64,000 nt of DNA from Crocinitomix catalasitica ATCC 23190 (GTDB lineage: Bacteria > Bacteroidota > Bacteroidia > Flavobacteriales_D > Crocinitomicaceae). The stretch covers positions 1-64,000 of the forward strand of contig NZ_JHXV01000019.1 in assembly GCF_000621625.1 (NCBI RefSeq), written 5' to 3'. The position numbers were made by a program, and so were the translations under genes. The stretch's first letter is position 1. Each line of letters begins with the position of its first letter. Shown here one piece after another: positions 9,020 to 18,865 of this stretch. Under the pieces are notes generated by a model. It was not told the DNA's origin, ran no database searches, and was given only the letters and a program-made list of their open reading frames with translations.

Positions 9020-10027
9020 TTATTTTATCCTGATTTTTAGCTTGTTAATTAAATAAAACTGAATTCCAATTAAAATTGCCGCCAATAATAAATGCAATGG
9101 TTGAATTATCGCTGGCATATTCGCATAAGAAAACAAAACACCTGTTATAAATTCAAGAATTAAAATCATTACAATAATATTAATTAAGTTAAAACCTAAT
9201 TGTTTTTTACGGTTAATCCACCAAATAAAAAGATTAACGGTAAGAATAACCCAAGAAAAAGATCGATGGAAAAGGAAATCCCTTCCAACTGTGGCGATCC
9301 AATCCGCTCGATGAACATCATCCATCACTAAAAAATCGATTTCTTGTCTTACTTGAGCACCTAAAATAATTTGAATAAAAGTTAAGAATAATGCGAAATA
9401 ACACAACCAATTAAACAATTGGCTTTCTTCTGATTCAACCGGGTTCTCTTCAGCCAAATGAATAATTTTAAATTGCATACCAATTATAATCAGGGCAAAG
9501 AACATGTGTAAGGTTATTGTCCAAGGGACGAGGTTTGTTGCGACAACAATTGAACCTAACCAACCTTCAAACCCCATTAAAATCAAGTTTAAAAAAGTCA
9601 ACAAGACTAATAATTTATGGTTGCGGTACTTTATAAGTGTCCAAATAAAGAGGATAAGCACAAGATTACCAGCTACAAAACCGACCAATCTATTTCCATA
9701 TTCTGTCCAAGTACGTGCTGCGTTAAAATCTTCTTCGTGCCAAAGGTTAGGGTCGTTTCGCAATTGCTCTGCTTTTTCAGTAAAACCAATTGATTCTAGG
9801 ACACCAGCAAATTTTTGAACTTTTTCTTTCCGTCCTTCTACAAACTTTTCTTTATAATTATCAGGTAATTGATCAGCTGAAGTAGGTGGAATTATTTGAT
9901 CAAAACATTTTGGCCAATCTGGACACCCCATTCCTGATCCTGTTGTACGTACAATACTACCCGCAAGTGTTACTAGGAAAATAAAAATTAATGTAATCCA
10001 AGTTAATCTTCTGTATCCTTTACTCAT
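9020..10027 (-). CDS. ctaA: Heme A synthase (COX15/CtaA family)
   Basis: A 335-residue inner-membrane protein that oxidises heme O to heme A for cytochrome oxidase. It begins with a first transmembrane helix followed by the family motif GSIVRTTGSGMGCPDWPKC, and has about eight hydrophobic segments. Conserved heme-ligand histidines are visible in TLHMFFALIII, DDVHRADW and LHLLLAAIL. An extramembrane loop (about residues 50-105) is rich in charge. It stands alone here; the oxidase and heme O synthase genes are not in the window. Confidence 0.93.
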   Translation of the reverse strand: MSKGYRRLTWITLIFIFLVTLAGSIVRTTGSGMGCPDWPKCFDQIIPPTSADQLPDNYKEKFVEGRKEKVQKFAGVLESIGFTEKAEQLRNDPNLWHEEDFNAARTWTEYGNRLVGFVAGNLVLILFIWTLIKYRNHKLLVLLTFLNLILMGFEGWLGSIVVATNLVPWTITLHMFFALIIIGMQFKIIHLAEENPVESEESQLFNWLCYFALFLTFIQIILGAQVRQEIDFLVMDDVHRADWIATVGRDFLFHRSFSWVILTVNLFIWWINRKKQLGFNLINIIVMILILEFITGVLFSYANMPAIIQPLHLLLAAILIGIQFYLINKLKIRIK

Positions 10028-10083
10028 AATTACGATTTAAAAGCCGCACAAAAATACCTTGTTTTAAGCTAAATTCGATAAGA

Positions 10084-10566
10084 TTATCCTATTAATTCTT
10101 GAATTAGCGGTTCAATTTTATTTGGTTTTGCGGTTGGAGAAAACCGTTTAACAGGCATTCCATTTTGATCAATTAAGAACTTCGTAAAATTCCACTTAAT
10201 CTTTTTAAATAAAAAATGGTTGGTATTCGCTTTAAGCCAAGTAAATAGGGGCAATTCGTTTTTACCATTCACCTCAATCTTCTCTAAAAGCTGAAAACTT
10301 ACTCCAAAATTAATAGCACAAGCTTGCACCATACTTTCATTCGTTTCAGGTTCTTGTTTACCGAATTGGTTACAAGGGAATCCTAAAATCACCAACCCTT
10401 TATCTTTATATTTTAAATGCAATTCTTCTAGACCTTCAAATTGCGGAGCCAATCCACATTGAGTTGCTGTATTTACAACTAATACTACTTTACCTTTTAA
10501 TAATTCCATATCAAACGGTTTATTATTCGGTAAATTGAACGAAAAATCATAGAGATTTGTAGACAT
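10084..10566 (-). CDS. Glutathione peroxidase family thiol peroxidase
   Basis: A 160-residue peroxidase of normal length. The peroxidatic residue is Cys37 in NTATQCGLAPQFEGLEEL (a cysteine, not selenocysteine). GFPCNQFG (62-69) supplies the conserved glutamine and a further cysteine, and KWNFTKFLID the tryptophan and asparagine of the catalytic site. Such bacterial enzymes reduce lipid or hydrogen peroxides, usually with thioredoxin. No signal peptide, so cytoplasmic. Divergent from the beta-barrel gene. Confidence 0.92.
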   Translation of the reverse strand: MSTNLYDFSFNLPNNKPFDMELLKGKVVLVVNTATQCGLAPQFEGLEELHLKYKDKGLVILGFPCNQFGKQEPETNESMVQACAINFGVSFQLLEKIEVNGKNELPLFTWLKANTNHFLFKKIKWNFTKFLIDQNGMPVKRFSPTAKPNKIEPLIQELIG

Positions 10567-10633
10567 CTGCGTTTTTTTTAGGTAAAGTTAATGCTTATAA
10601 ATCACAACAATCAAAACGATAAAATAATTCGAC

Positions 10634-10641
10634 TAAATTTG
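10634..10641 (+). promoter_or_regulatory. -7 promoter box of the beta-barrel gene
   Basis: TAAATTTG lies 59 bases before the ATG at 10701. The leader holds a small hairpin (GACGA CAAA TCGTC). No clear -33 TTG is visible. Confidence 0.4.
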
Positions 10642-10700
10642 CGTTTTATTGCCAGACGACAAATCGTCAGCTAGCCCTTTTATTAAGAAATACACACACA

Positions 10701-11264
10701 ATGAATACTCCAACTCGCTTAAGTTTATTGTTATTAATTTGCGTATCAGCCATTGTCGGAAATGCTCAAACTGACCAATTTAAAATAGACATAGGAGCAG
10801 GAATATCAGGCGGACTTATCACTGAGAATACGCAAACATTGCAAGCCAATGCTTTTGTTGGCTTAAATCTTCCATCAAAAAAATTTCAAATTCGTTTAGA
10901 CGGTTATTATTTTATTGATTCATGGGGAGATAGACCTAGATTTCAAATTAACCACCAAGCCTATTTAGGCGTATTTTATAATTTACCTTTTGAAAAAATA
11001 ATCCCATACGTTGGTATACAAGGAGGCATTGCTTATTCACAATCATCTGAATATGGTGTAACAGATGTATCTACCGGTGAGATTGATTATCAAAAAACAA
11101 TTAACCCATTAATTTCTGGAATAGTTGGTGCTAATTATCCAATTGCTGAAAAGATAAACATTTTTGCACAACTACGTTATATATCTGGACGTCATCAATC
11201 TGATACATATCCCATTTATTTGGACGAACTACGTTTTTCTTTGGGTGCAGTGTATCAATTTTAA
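10701..11264 (+). CDS. Outer-membrane beta-barrel protein
   Basis: A 187-residue exported protein with a signal peptide (LLLLICVSAIVGNAQ, cleavage near 22). The mature part alternates hydrophobic and polar residues as in short beta-barrels (FQIRLDGYYFI, HQAYLGVFYNLPF, INIFAQLRYISG) and ends in LRFSLGAVYQF, a typical terminal barrel strand with a C-terminal phenylalanine. Likely an eight-stranded outer-membrane protein of the OmpA/porin-like kind. Ligand unknown. Confidence 0.75.
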   Translation: MNTPTRLSLLLLICVSAIVGNAQTDQFKIDIGAGISGGLITENTQTLQANAFVGLNLPSKKFQIRLDGYYFIDSWGDRPRFQINHQAYLGVFYNLPFEKIIPYVGIQGGIAYSQSSEYGVTDVSTGEIDYQKTINPLISGIVGANYPIAEKINIFAQLRYISGRHQSDTYPIYLDELRFSLGAVYQF

Positions 11265-11340
11265 GGTGCTTGCTCACTAATCACTACCATTAAATAAATG
11301 GTTTTTGATAAGCAATTTAAAATCATTACATTAGTTTGCT

Positions 11341-13503
11341 TTGAAAAGAATTCTTTACATACTGCTATTTTTTGGCCTCAATGCCAATGCTTCTCATATT
11401 GTAGGAGGTGATATGTATTATGATTGTTTAGGAGGAAATCGATATCAAATAACAGTCGTACTTTATCGAGATTGTTTATCAGATGGTGCAGAATACGATC
11501 GAATTTTACCCGTTACAATTTTCAATGGATCCAACGTACAAATTGGGAATTTTGGCATCCCTTTTCCCGGTAGCCGTTTGATTGATGCCGTTCTAGACAA
11601 CCCATGCATTACCTTACCTGGAGATATTTGTGTAGAACAGTCTACTTATACACAAGAAGTTACCCTCCCCCCTTCAGCAAACGGATATTTATTGGCTTAT
11701 CAGCGTTGTTGTAGAGGACCTGCCGTCGTTAATTTATTAGATGCCGGAGAACAAGGTTTAACATTAACTGTTGAAATTCCACCAAACGATTTAGCAGCAT
11801 GTAATAATAGTGCACGATTTATTAATTATCCACCATTGGTAATTTGTGCGGGACAAGAAATTGATTTTGATCATTCAGCGATTGATCCAGATGGCGATGA
11901 ATTGGTTTACGAATTGTGCGCGCCCTACCAGGGAGCAACGAGTATTGCTCCTGCTCCAGACCCAGCAAGTCCGCCACCATACGATCTTGTAATTTGGGGC
12001 GGAGGATTTTCAGCGGACGATCCTTTCGGCGCAGGCGACCTATCTATTGATCCTTCATCAGGACTTTTAACTATACATCCCGAATCCCCAGGGCTATATG
12101 TTGTTGGTGTATGCGTGAAAGAATATCGAGATGGAGAATTAATATCGACTTCGAGACGTGATTTTTTATTCAAAGTACTGAATTGTGATATTGAATTAGA
12201 CGCAAATATTGTTCGACAAAATGAATTACCTGGATATCGATCGTTTTGTGATGGATTAGAAATTAGTTTTCAAAATGACAGTTGGGGTGGCGATTTTTAT
12301 AAATGGGATTTTGGTGTACCAGAAATAGACACCGATATTAGTGATGAATTTGAACCTACCTATACTTTTCCAAGACCAGGCTCCTTTGACGTGATGCTAA
12401 TTGTCAATCCAGGATGGCCATGTACTGACACTAGTATCAGAACATTTACTGTGTACGAAACCTTGGAAATAGACTTTGAGGTACCAGATCCACAATGTAT
12501 TACAGATAATAGTTTTGATTTTGTAGGCAACGGTGTTTTTCCGGATGAAGGAACAACCTTTACATGGGATTTCGGAGAATTCACATCACCACCAACTGCC
12601 GACACAAAAGATGTGAATGATGTTGTATTTACAACCTCTGGCGCGCAAGATGTAACGTTCAGAATTAATTTTGAAACCTGTGCAGCAACGGTCACTAAAG
12701 AAATATTTGTCTTTGCGGAACCTACCATAATGTTTAGTTTACCTGACGAATTAAAATGTGTACCGTATACGGCAAAGTTTTCGAATGCTTCTTTTGCGCA
12801 TACCCCAATTTTTAGTTTTTGGGACTTTGGCCACGACGGAGCAACCTCTACTTTATTTAATCCTACTCATATTTATGATGAAGTTGGTGTTTTTACCGTC
12901 TCTTTAACCATCTGGACAGATTCTGGATGTATAGACACCCTTTCATTGATCAGAGAGAACCTAGTTGAAGTATTTCCTAGTCCTACTTCAGCTTTCTCCG
13001 TTTCACCAGAAGAACAGGACGAATACCATGCGGATTTTTACTTTACAGATCACTCTATTGACGCTGTAGAAAAATGGTACCATTTTCAAGATGGAGATTA
13101 TTCTCCAGAGCCAAATGTTTGGCACAACTATAAAGAGCCTGGTGTATACTATCCAATACAAATCGTAACAAACGAATATGGTTGTACCGACCAATCTTAC
13201 CAAAAACTAACAGTTACACCCGTTATTCCAGTCATTGTTCCCAATGCATTCACACCCGACGGTGATGGATTCAATAATGTTTTTAAGCCAATCTTCTATG
13301 AAAGTGTTCCTTTCTCCTTCTATATCTACAACCGTTGGGGGGAGTTATTACATGAATCTTATGAAGCTGATGCTTTTTGGGATGGCACCTATAATAATGG
13401 TCAACTGGCTCCTGATGGGGTTTACTTATGGCGAATTGTTTATTACGAATTTGACACAGGATTACCAGTATTAATTGGTGGTCATGTAACCTTATTAAAA
13501 TAA
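11341..13503 (+). CDS. Large secreted PKD protein with T9SS type B (CHU_C) sorting domain
   Basis: A 720-residue exported protein starting at a TTG codon; signal peptide MKRILYILLFFGLNANA. The N-terminal half (SHIVGGDMYYDCLGGNRYQI, cysteine-rich) matches the front region often seen in large Bacteroidota gliding-motility-type surface proteins. PKD-like units follow (FKWDFG-type motifs near 320-350, 400 and 500; WDFGHDGATSTLFNPTHIY). The last 90 residues (PNAFTPDGDGFNNVFKPI, YNRWGELL, WDGTYNNG, PDGVYLWRI) are the gliding motility-associated C-terminal domain, the type B T9SS signal. Probably an adhesin or surface polymer. It is convergent with the next gene, 4 bases apart. Confidence 0.9.
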   Translation: MKRILYILLFFGLNANASHIVGGDMYYDCLGGNRYQITVVLYRDCLSDGAEYDRILPVTIFNGSNVQIGNFGIPFPGSRLIDAVLDNPCITLPGDICVEQSTYTQEVTLPPSANGYLLAYQRCCRGPAVVNLLDAGEQGLTLTVEIPPNDLAACNNSARFINYPPLVICAGQEIDFDHSAIDPDGDELVYELCAPYQGATSIAPAPDPASPPPYDLVIWGGGFSADDPFGAGDLSIDPSSGLLTIHPESPGLYVVGVCVKEYRDGELISTSRRDFLFKVLNCDIELDANIVRQNELPGYRSFCDGLEISFQNDSWGGDFYKWDFGVPEIDTDISDEFEPTYTFPRPGSFDVMLIVNPGWPCTDTSIRTFTVYETLEIDFEVPDPQCITDNSFDFVGNGVFPDEGTTFTWDFGEFTSPPTADTKDVNDVVFTTSGAQDVTFRINFETCAATVTKEIFVFAEPTIMFSLPDELKCVPYTAKFSNASFAHTPIFSFWDFGHDGATSTLFNPTHIYDEVGVFTVSLTIWTDSGCIDTLSLIRENLVEVFPSPTSAFSVSPEEQDEYHADFYFTDHSIDAVEKWYHFQDGDYSPEPNVWHNYKEPGVYYPIQIVTNEYGCTDQSYQKLTVTPVIPVIVPNAFTPDGDGFNNVFKPIFYESVPFSFYIYNRWGELLHESYEADAFWDGTYNNGQLAPDGVYLWRIVYYEFDTGLPVLIGGHVTLLK

Positions 13504-13507
13504 CTAA

Positions 13508-15052
13508 TTACCCTTCTGCTTCAACCAATTTAAGCGCTGCATATTTCTTCCGATCTATTTTAGATTTTACCCAAGTATGAAAGTCAAAATATTCGAACAC
13601 AACTTGTTCTTTCGGATCCAACTTTAAAGCTTCCAACTCTTTCGCCAACGGGACTAATATTTCCTCTCTATCAAATACATCATTCGTTTTAGAAATTTGG
13701 CTTATCATCTTTAAGAAGACAGTTTCAAATTTATAAATCAGATTTCTATTCTTAAAATATCGTTTTGTTGCGTTAATAGCATACGGTAAGAATCTATCAT
13801 TTTTCAATTCGTAATGAATTAATAGATTAATCAGCTGAGCAAAACAAAAGATATCTTGTTTACTATCTATTTTCTCTTCATTTAGAATCTTGTTGATCCA
13901 TGACAAAGCCTCGTTATATTCACCTATTGAAAAATAAGCAATACCCACTTTAAAATCAATATATGCTTTTCTTAAATTATTAATTCGATCGCCATAAAGC
14001 TGATAAGCATGATTAATTTCTGGAATAAGATCAATCGCCTTTTGGAATGCTGCTTTTTCTGTAAATAAAAACAATTGAAGACTGCACCAGCTCGAAAAGT
14101 ATTTGATGTTCAAGTCTAAATTAGAACTTTCATTTTCCTTCGGCATAAGCTCCTTCAATTTATTCAAATAATCTGTTGCGATATCAAACTTTTTTAATCG
14201 CGTTGACACGTAGATTAAATTTGTCAGAACGGAAAAATAAATATTCGGGGCATCATTAAAAATACTTTTATCCCCTTCAATTGCCTTTAAATTCAACTCT
14301 AAATGATGATATGAACAAGGTAAATCGTTTACAGAAAAATAATAAGCACTTTTAATATGATTGTATAAATAATTTGTCTTAACACTATAGGTCTCGATTT
14401 CAAATTCAGGAATTTCATCTATTAATTGCCTTAACTTAATTGTATCTTTCTCATTCCTTACATTCCCATTTGTATTAATCTCGTGAAACAATAAACTTTT
14501 AATCTTCCACAGAAATTGCTGAGTTGAAACTTCATCAATTACCCTTGCCTCTTTGGCACACATTTTATGAATAGATTCTGTTTTGATATCTGCATAAAGA
14601 TCTTTTTCCACCAATCTTTTTTGTTTATCTAGAACAATTAGAAGGATGCGATGCATTTCATATTTCACAGCCTGTTTCTCAGCACTATTTAATATTTTTT
14701 CAACCTGCTTATATAAGCCTTTATTAAATAGAATTTCAGCACTGTGTAATTGCTGATAAATTTGCGCTTCTTTAGAATTGTTGGTATTGAATGAATCAAG
14801 ACTTCGCAATATATTCTGATAAAGTCGACCTTTTGTAATTGAAAACTTGTTCAATAATGGTTGTCCTTTAAAGTGCATAAAAATCAAATCTTCTTGATAT
14901 TCATCCATCTTATCGATAAAATCGAATAACCGCAGATAACCGTTTTCCTCGCCGATAGTATGTCGCGAAGAAAAAAGTTTAAAATACCTTTTTTCTGATT
15001 TATTTAAACTCTTAATAAGTTCAAAAAGATGATTAGAAGCTTTGTTAGACAT
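13508..15052 (-). CDS. Helical repeat (TPR-like) cytoplasmic protein
   Basis: A 514-residue soluble protein, mostly helical, with no signal peptide. It opens with LFELIKSLNKSEKRYFKLF, which I recall at the start of an uncharacterised conserved Bacteroidota family. The middle (about 90-420) reads as loosely conserved paired helices of TPR type (YKQVEKILNSAEKQAVKYEM, SIGEYNEALSWINKILNEE). A scaffolding role is the usual inference for such folds, but no partner can be named. Confidence 0.75.
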   Translation of the reverse strand: MSNKASNHLFELIKSLNKSEKRYFKLFSSRHTIGEENGYLRLFDFIDKMDEYQEDLIFMHFKGQPLLNKFSITKGRLYQNILRSLDSFNTNNSKEAQIYQQLHSAEILFNKGLYKQVEKILNSAEKQAVKYEMHRILLIVLDKQKRLVEKDLYADIKTESIHKMCAKEARVIDEVSTQQFLWKIKSLLFHEINTNGNVRNEKDTIKLRQLIDEIPEFEIETYSVKTNYLYNHIKSAYYFSVNDLPCSYHHLELNLKAIEGDKSIFNDAPNIYFSVLTNLIYVSTRLKKFDIATDYLNKLKELMPKENESSNLDLNIKYFSSWCSLQLFLFTEKAAFQKAIDLIPEINHAYQLYGDRINNLRKAYIDFKVGIAYFSIGEYNEALSWINKILNEEKIDSKQDIFCFAQLINLLIHYELKNDRFLPYAINATKRYFKNRNLIYKFETVFLKMISQISKTNDVFDREEILVPLAKELEALKLDPKEQVVFEYFDFHTWVKSKIDRKKYAALKLVEAEG

Positions 15053-15153
15053 GTTTAAAATGTTGCTAAAAAGTGAGTAATAAACATCAATTTAAAGCTT
15101 TAATAAAGGATAAACGGCAATAAAACCCTTTAAGGGTGTTTTGACCTATTCAG

Positions 15154-15165
15154 TAAACATGTTTA
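15154..15165. promoter_or_regulatory. Perfect 12-bp palindrome in a divergent intergenic region
   Basis: TAAACATGTTTA lies between the divergent helical-repeat gene (start 15052) and hemA (start 15308). It could be an operator for either gene; no regulator is adjacent. A second inverted repeat, ACCCTT-T-AAGGGT, lies about 20 bases to its left. Confidence 0.25.
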
Positions 15166-15307
15166 TTTATTGAACAGATCCTTAACAAATAGACATGCAG
15201 CAAAAACTATGATAAAAATCATTATTAATTAAAAAACTAATTCCATGACATTACTGTGACAAATCGACTTTAATATTTCGGCAAATTTGTGCCATCATTA
15301 AGGATAC

Positions 15308-16540
15308 ATGGAGAAATTTGGTGTAATTGCATTTACGCATTCAAGTATAGGATTAGAAGGATTAAGCAATTTCCACATCGAAAGCGAGTCGGTTGTGGAA
15401 AGAATGAGTGCCTTAAAAGTTTATTTGGGTCTTACAGAAGTTATGTATTTATCAACGTGTAATAGAGTTGAAATTGCTTTTGTTCGAGATCAAGACTTTG
15501 ACAATGAATTTACCACTCGCCTTATTCAATTTTTTCACCCCGATTGGACAGTAGAAACTTCAGCCGAAATGGCGAATAAATCCAAATTTTGGAGCGGTAT
15601 TAATGCAGTAAATCACCTAATTGAAGTTGCATGCTCACTCGATTCAATGGTATTGGGTGAACGGGAAATTATTACACAAGTTCGCAACGCTTTTGAATTT
15701 GCAAGAACCAATAAATTATCAGGTGATACGATCCGTCTTATCATTCGACATACAATAGAAACAGCCAAAAAAGTATATACTGAGACATTTATTTCACATA
15801 AATCCGTTTCAGTTGTTTCATTAGCGTTTAAAGCTTTTTTAGAAAAAAATCATCCTAAGGATGTCGCTATTATCATTGTTGGTTCGGGGGTAACGAATCA
15901 AAAAATGGTACGTTTTCTAGTCGAAGGTGGTTATCAAAACATATCTATTTACAACCGTACATTATCAAGTGCAGAAGAATTAGCGCAACGTTTTAATTTG
16001 AAAGCGTATCCATTAAGTGAACTAAAAAATCACAACCAATCTTTTGATATTTTAATTAGTTGTACTGGCGCCAATTCAGCCGTTATCGATCAACCTATCT
16101 ATCAAGAATTACTAAAAGGAGATACCAATCAACATACACTCATTGATATGGCCATCCCACAAGACATTTCGAACGAGGTTGTTGAGTTGAATGCGACAGA
16201 TTATATATCAATAGAAACTTTACAAGTTATTGCAAAGGGACATTTAAATGCGCGTAGAAAAGAGCTTTTAAAAGTAAGACAGATTATTTTTAATGCTTTG
16301 GAAGAGTTTAAAAAACGGTTCGAACTGCGCCAAATGGAAATACGTTTAAGTCATATCCCTAAAAAAATTAAAGCCATCAGGTCGACAGCTATTAATGAAG
16401 TTTTTTCGAACGAAATAGAACAATTAGATTCAGATTCAAAAGCAACGCTTGATCGAATTTTGGATTATATGGAAAAGAAATATGTAAGTGTACCAATGTT
16501 AATGGCAAAAGACTTGGTAATGAATGAAGATAAAAAATGA
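15308..16540 (+). CDS. hemA: Glutamyl-tRNA reductase
   Basis: A 410-residue enzyme that reduces glutamyl-tRNA to glutamate-1-semialdehyde, the first step of C5-pathway tetrapyrrole synthesis. The catalytic Cys51 lies in LSTCNRVE. SLDSMVLGEREIITQV is the substrate-binding block, IIIVGSGVTNQKM the NADP-binding motif, and a C-terminal dimerisation helix follows (about 310-410). The end overlaps hemC by four bases (ATGA), so hemA-hemC-hemD form an operon. A weak -7 box (CAAATTTG, 15282-15289) precedes it. Confidence 0.95.
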   Translation: MEKFGVIAFTHSSIGLEGLSNFHIESESVVERMSALKVYLGLTEVMYLSTCNRVEIAFVRDQDFDNEFTTRLIQFFHPDWTVETSAEMANKSKFWSGINAVNHLIEVACSLDSMVLGEREIITQVRNAFEFARTNKLSGDTIRLIIRHTIETAKKVYTETFISHKSVSVVSLAFKAFLEKNHPKDVAIIIVGSGVTNQKMVRFLVEGGYQNISIYNRTLSSAEELAQRFNLKAYPLSELKNHNQSFDILISCTGANSAVIDQPIYQELLKGDTNQHTLIDMAIPQDISNEVVELNATDYISIETLQVIAKGHLNARRKELLKVRQIIFNALEEFKKRFELRQMEIRLSHIPKKIKAIRSTAINEVFSNEIEQLDSDSKATLDRILDYMEKKYVSVPMLMAKDLVMNEDKK

Positions 16541-17436
16541 AGATAAACATCGGTTCAAGAGGCAGTGATTTGGCATTATGGCAAGCCAATTATGTAAAAG
16601 ATCAATTGGAAAAATTAGGTCATACCATCACAATTAAAATCATCAAAACACAAGGTGATAAAATTCAAGATTTGAGTTTTGACAAAATGGAAGGCAAAGG
16701 TTTTTTTACAAAAGAAATTGAAGCAGCTCTATTGGCAAAAGAAATCGACTTGGCCGTTCATTCACATAAAGATCTAGAGACAACCTCTCCAGACGGCTTG
16801 ACTATTGGAGCAGTTTCTTATCGTGAAGATCCGAGTGAATTGCTTATTATCAATCAATCGGCATATGTAGAAGAAGAACATTTAAAGGTTGCTAAAAATG
16901 CGATTATTGGCACTTCATCAGCGAGAAGAAAAACGCAATTAATGCGATATAGCAGCGATTTTGAGATAAAAGATTTACGCGGTAATGTTCCAACTAGAAT
17001 AGATAAATTACGCCAAGGGAATTACGATGCTATTGTGATTGCTCAAGCCGGAGTTGGAAGACTAAAAATTGATTTATCAGAATTTAAAACGGTTAAATTA
17101 AATCCAACCGAATTTATTCCGGCACCAGCTCAAGGTGTTTTAGGCTTACAGACCAGAAATGAAGATACAGCAATTATTGAAGCATTAAGCACAATTCACG
17201 ATACCGACGTAGCAGAAAGTATAGCTATTGAACGTGGAATCATGCGCAAATTTAATGGCGGCTGCCAATTACCTTTAGGTGCCTATGCTGTTCGACAAGA
17301 TGAAGGTTGGAAAGTTTATACTTCTTATGCTTTAGACAAAGACACAGAAGCGCGGGTTAATGTTTATGAATTTGAAAACAACGAATCAATTGCGGAGATC
17401 ATAGTAGAAGATTTAATGCAAGAGTGGGATGATTAA
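16537..17436 (+). CDS. hemC: Hydroxymethylbilane synthase (porphobilinogen deaminase)
   Basis: A 299-residue enzyme that joins four porphobilinogens into hydroxymethylbilane. Signature parts: IGSRGSDLALWQA at the N-terminus, AVHSHKDLET, GTSSARRKTQL, DLRGNVPTRIDKL, and NGGCQLPLGAYA with Cys243 carrying the dipyrromethane cofactor. It overlaps hemA by four bases and hemD by eight, which indicates translational coupling. Confidence 0.95.
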   Translation: MKINIGSRGSDLALWQANYVKDQLEKLGHTITIKIIKTQGDKIQDLSFDKMEGKGFFTKEIEAALLAKEIDLAVHSHKDLETTSPDGLTIGAVSYREDPSELLIINQSAYVEEEHLKVAKNAIIGTSSARRKTQLMRYSSDFEIKDLRGNVPTRIDKLRQGNYDAIVIAQAGVGRLKIDLSEFKTVKLNPTEFIPAPAQGVLGLQTRNEDTAIIEALSTIHDTDVAESIAIERGIMRKFNGGCQLPLGAYAVRQDEGWKVYTSYALDKDTEARVNVYEFENNESIAEIIVEDLMQEWDD

Positions 17437-18100
17437 GAAGTTGTTTATCAGCCGGGAATTAACAGCTGATTCTAAAATTATTTCGTGGGCAACATCAAAT
17501 AACTTTGATGTTATTGCACATTCATTAATTAAAATCGTACCAGTACTTGACTTAAAAATACCGCGAACAGATTGGATCTTTTTCAGTTCTCCAAAAGGCG
17601 CAATCGCCTATTTAAACAACTATAAAATACTTGCTAAAAAAATTGGTGTTTTAGGTATTGGCACAGCACAACCTATAATAGAACGAGGCATTAAAGTCGA
17701 TTTTATAGGTGAAGCATCACATTCCCCTGAAGAGATTGCAAAATGTTTTCAAAAAGCGCTAAACATTAATGATACGATCTTTCTTCCCATCAGTCAACGC
17801 TCTAAAAAATCAGTCCTAAAAGTAATTAGTAAAACGCATCAAACCTTAGCTTGGGTTACTTACAAAACAAATTTTGTTTCCGTATTTTTTGATATGGCAT
17901 TCGATGCGATGATTTTCACAAGTCCTTCCAATTTAGAAAGTTATTTGGTGAACAATACCATTCCGTCACATGCACAAATAATTAGCATAGGGCAAACTAC
18001 TGCAAATACTTATAAGGAATTGAATTTAAAAGGAAATTTGATTATTGCTGACTCACCTACTGAAGAAGGCTTAATTTTAGCACTTGAGAATCTTAAATAA
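17429..18100 (+). CDS. hemD: Uroporphyrinogen-III synthase
   Basis: A 223-residue enzyme that closes hydroxymethylbilane to uroporphyrinogen III. Sequence conservation in this family is low; the assignment rests on position after hemC with an eight-base overlap, the right length, and the motifs WIFFSSPKGA, IGVLGIGTA, MIFTSPSNLESYL and ISIGQTTA. Two alpha/beta lobes are expected. It ends 7 bases from the convergent lspA. Confidence 0.88.
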   Translation: MIKKLFISRELTADSKIISWATSNNFDVIAHSLIKIVPVLDLKIPRTDWIFFSSPKGAIAYLNNYKILAKKIGVLGIGTAQPIIERGIKVDFIGEASHSPEEIAKCFQKALNINDTIFLPISQRSKKSVLKVISKTHQTLAWVTYKTNFVSVFFDMAFDAMIFTSPSNLESYLVNNTIPSHAQIISIGQTTANTYKELNLKGNLIIADSPTEEGLILALENLK

Positions 18101-18107
18101 GATTCTA

Positions 18108-18854
18108 TTATTCTTGACCTGCAGAAGGTTCTGCAACAGCTAAATCTTCTTCAACATCGCTTTTTGATTTGGTTGTTTGACCAAAATATTTTCTGTACTT
18201 AACTAGAATTAAGCCAACACCAATTGAGATTACGAAATCAGCAAGATTCCATATTGCACTAAAAATTTCTTTACCAGCTTTGATATCTACCAATTCAGCT
18301 CCACCAAGCCAACTCGGTAAAGTTAAATTTAAAGTCGGCATCCAGCTAGGCCAAACAGTAGTAAACTGGAACATATCCACAACACTTCCCAATAAAAAAC
18401 CATGCGGTCTTAATTTAGGATACATTGTTTCTGGATCCATTATAAATTGATTGTTGGCATCCGTTGCTAAATTCCACGTAATATTAGGATCAATCGAATA
18501 AATCAAATCATAACAAACACTATCAATTAAGTTGCCAGTTGCACCAGCAACAACAAGACTAACGGCGATAACCATTCCAAATGGCGCCGTTTTTTCTTTT
18601 ATGATTTTTCTGAGGTAGAATATAATTCCAGAAATCACAATTAATCTAAAAAGCGACAAGGTATATTTTGCAAAAGCACCAGAACCTAAAGTTGCTCCGA
18701 ATGCCATTCCTTTATTCTCTACATAATACAATTGTAAAAATCCAGAAATCAAATTTTTAGTTTGATATGGGGCAAAGGATTCCTTGATCCAAATTTTTAT
18801 AATTTGGTCAACAATTAAAATCGATGTGATTATTATGATTACTTTCCGTCCCAA
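18108..18854 (-). CDS. lspA: Lipoprotein signal peptidase (signal peptidase II)
   Basis: A 248-residue inner-membrane aspartic protease that cleaves prolipoproteins after lipid modification. Family motifs: VDQIIKIWI in the first helix, VENKGMAFG, GATGNLIDS with the first catalytic Asp, and IWNLADFVISIG with the second. It is longer than the usual ~160 residues because about 75 residues lie between the two catalytic motifs (NITWNLATDANNQ to EIFSAI) and the tail is extended; I recall similar long forms in Bacteroidota. It follows the DksA-like gene by 11 bases, so co-transcription is likely. Confidence 0.93.
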   Translation of the reverse strand: MGRKVIIIITSILIVDQIIKIWIKESFAPYQTKNLISGFLQLYYVENKGMAFGATLGSGAFAKYTLSLFRLIVISGIIFYLRKIIKEKTAPFGMVIAVSLVVAGATGNLIDSVCYDLIYSIDPNITWNLATDANNQFIMDPETMYPKLRPHGFLLGSVVDMFQFTTVWPSWMPTLNLTLPSWLGGAELVDIKAGKEIFSAIWNLADFVISIGVGLILVKYRKYFGQTTKSKSDVEEDLAVAEPSAGQE

Positions 18855-18865
18855 AGTGTAAGTCT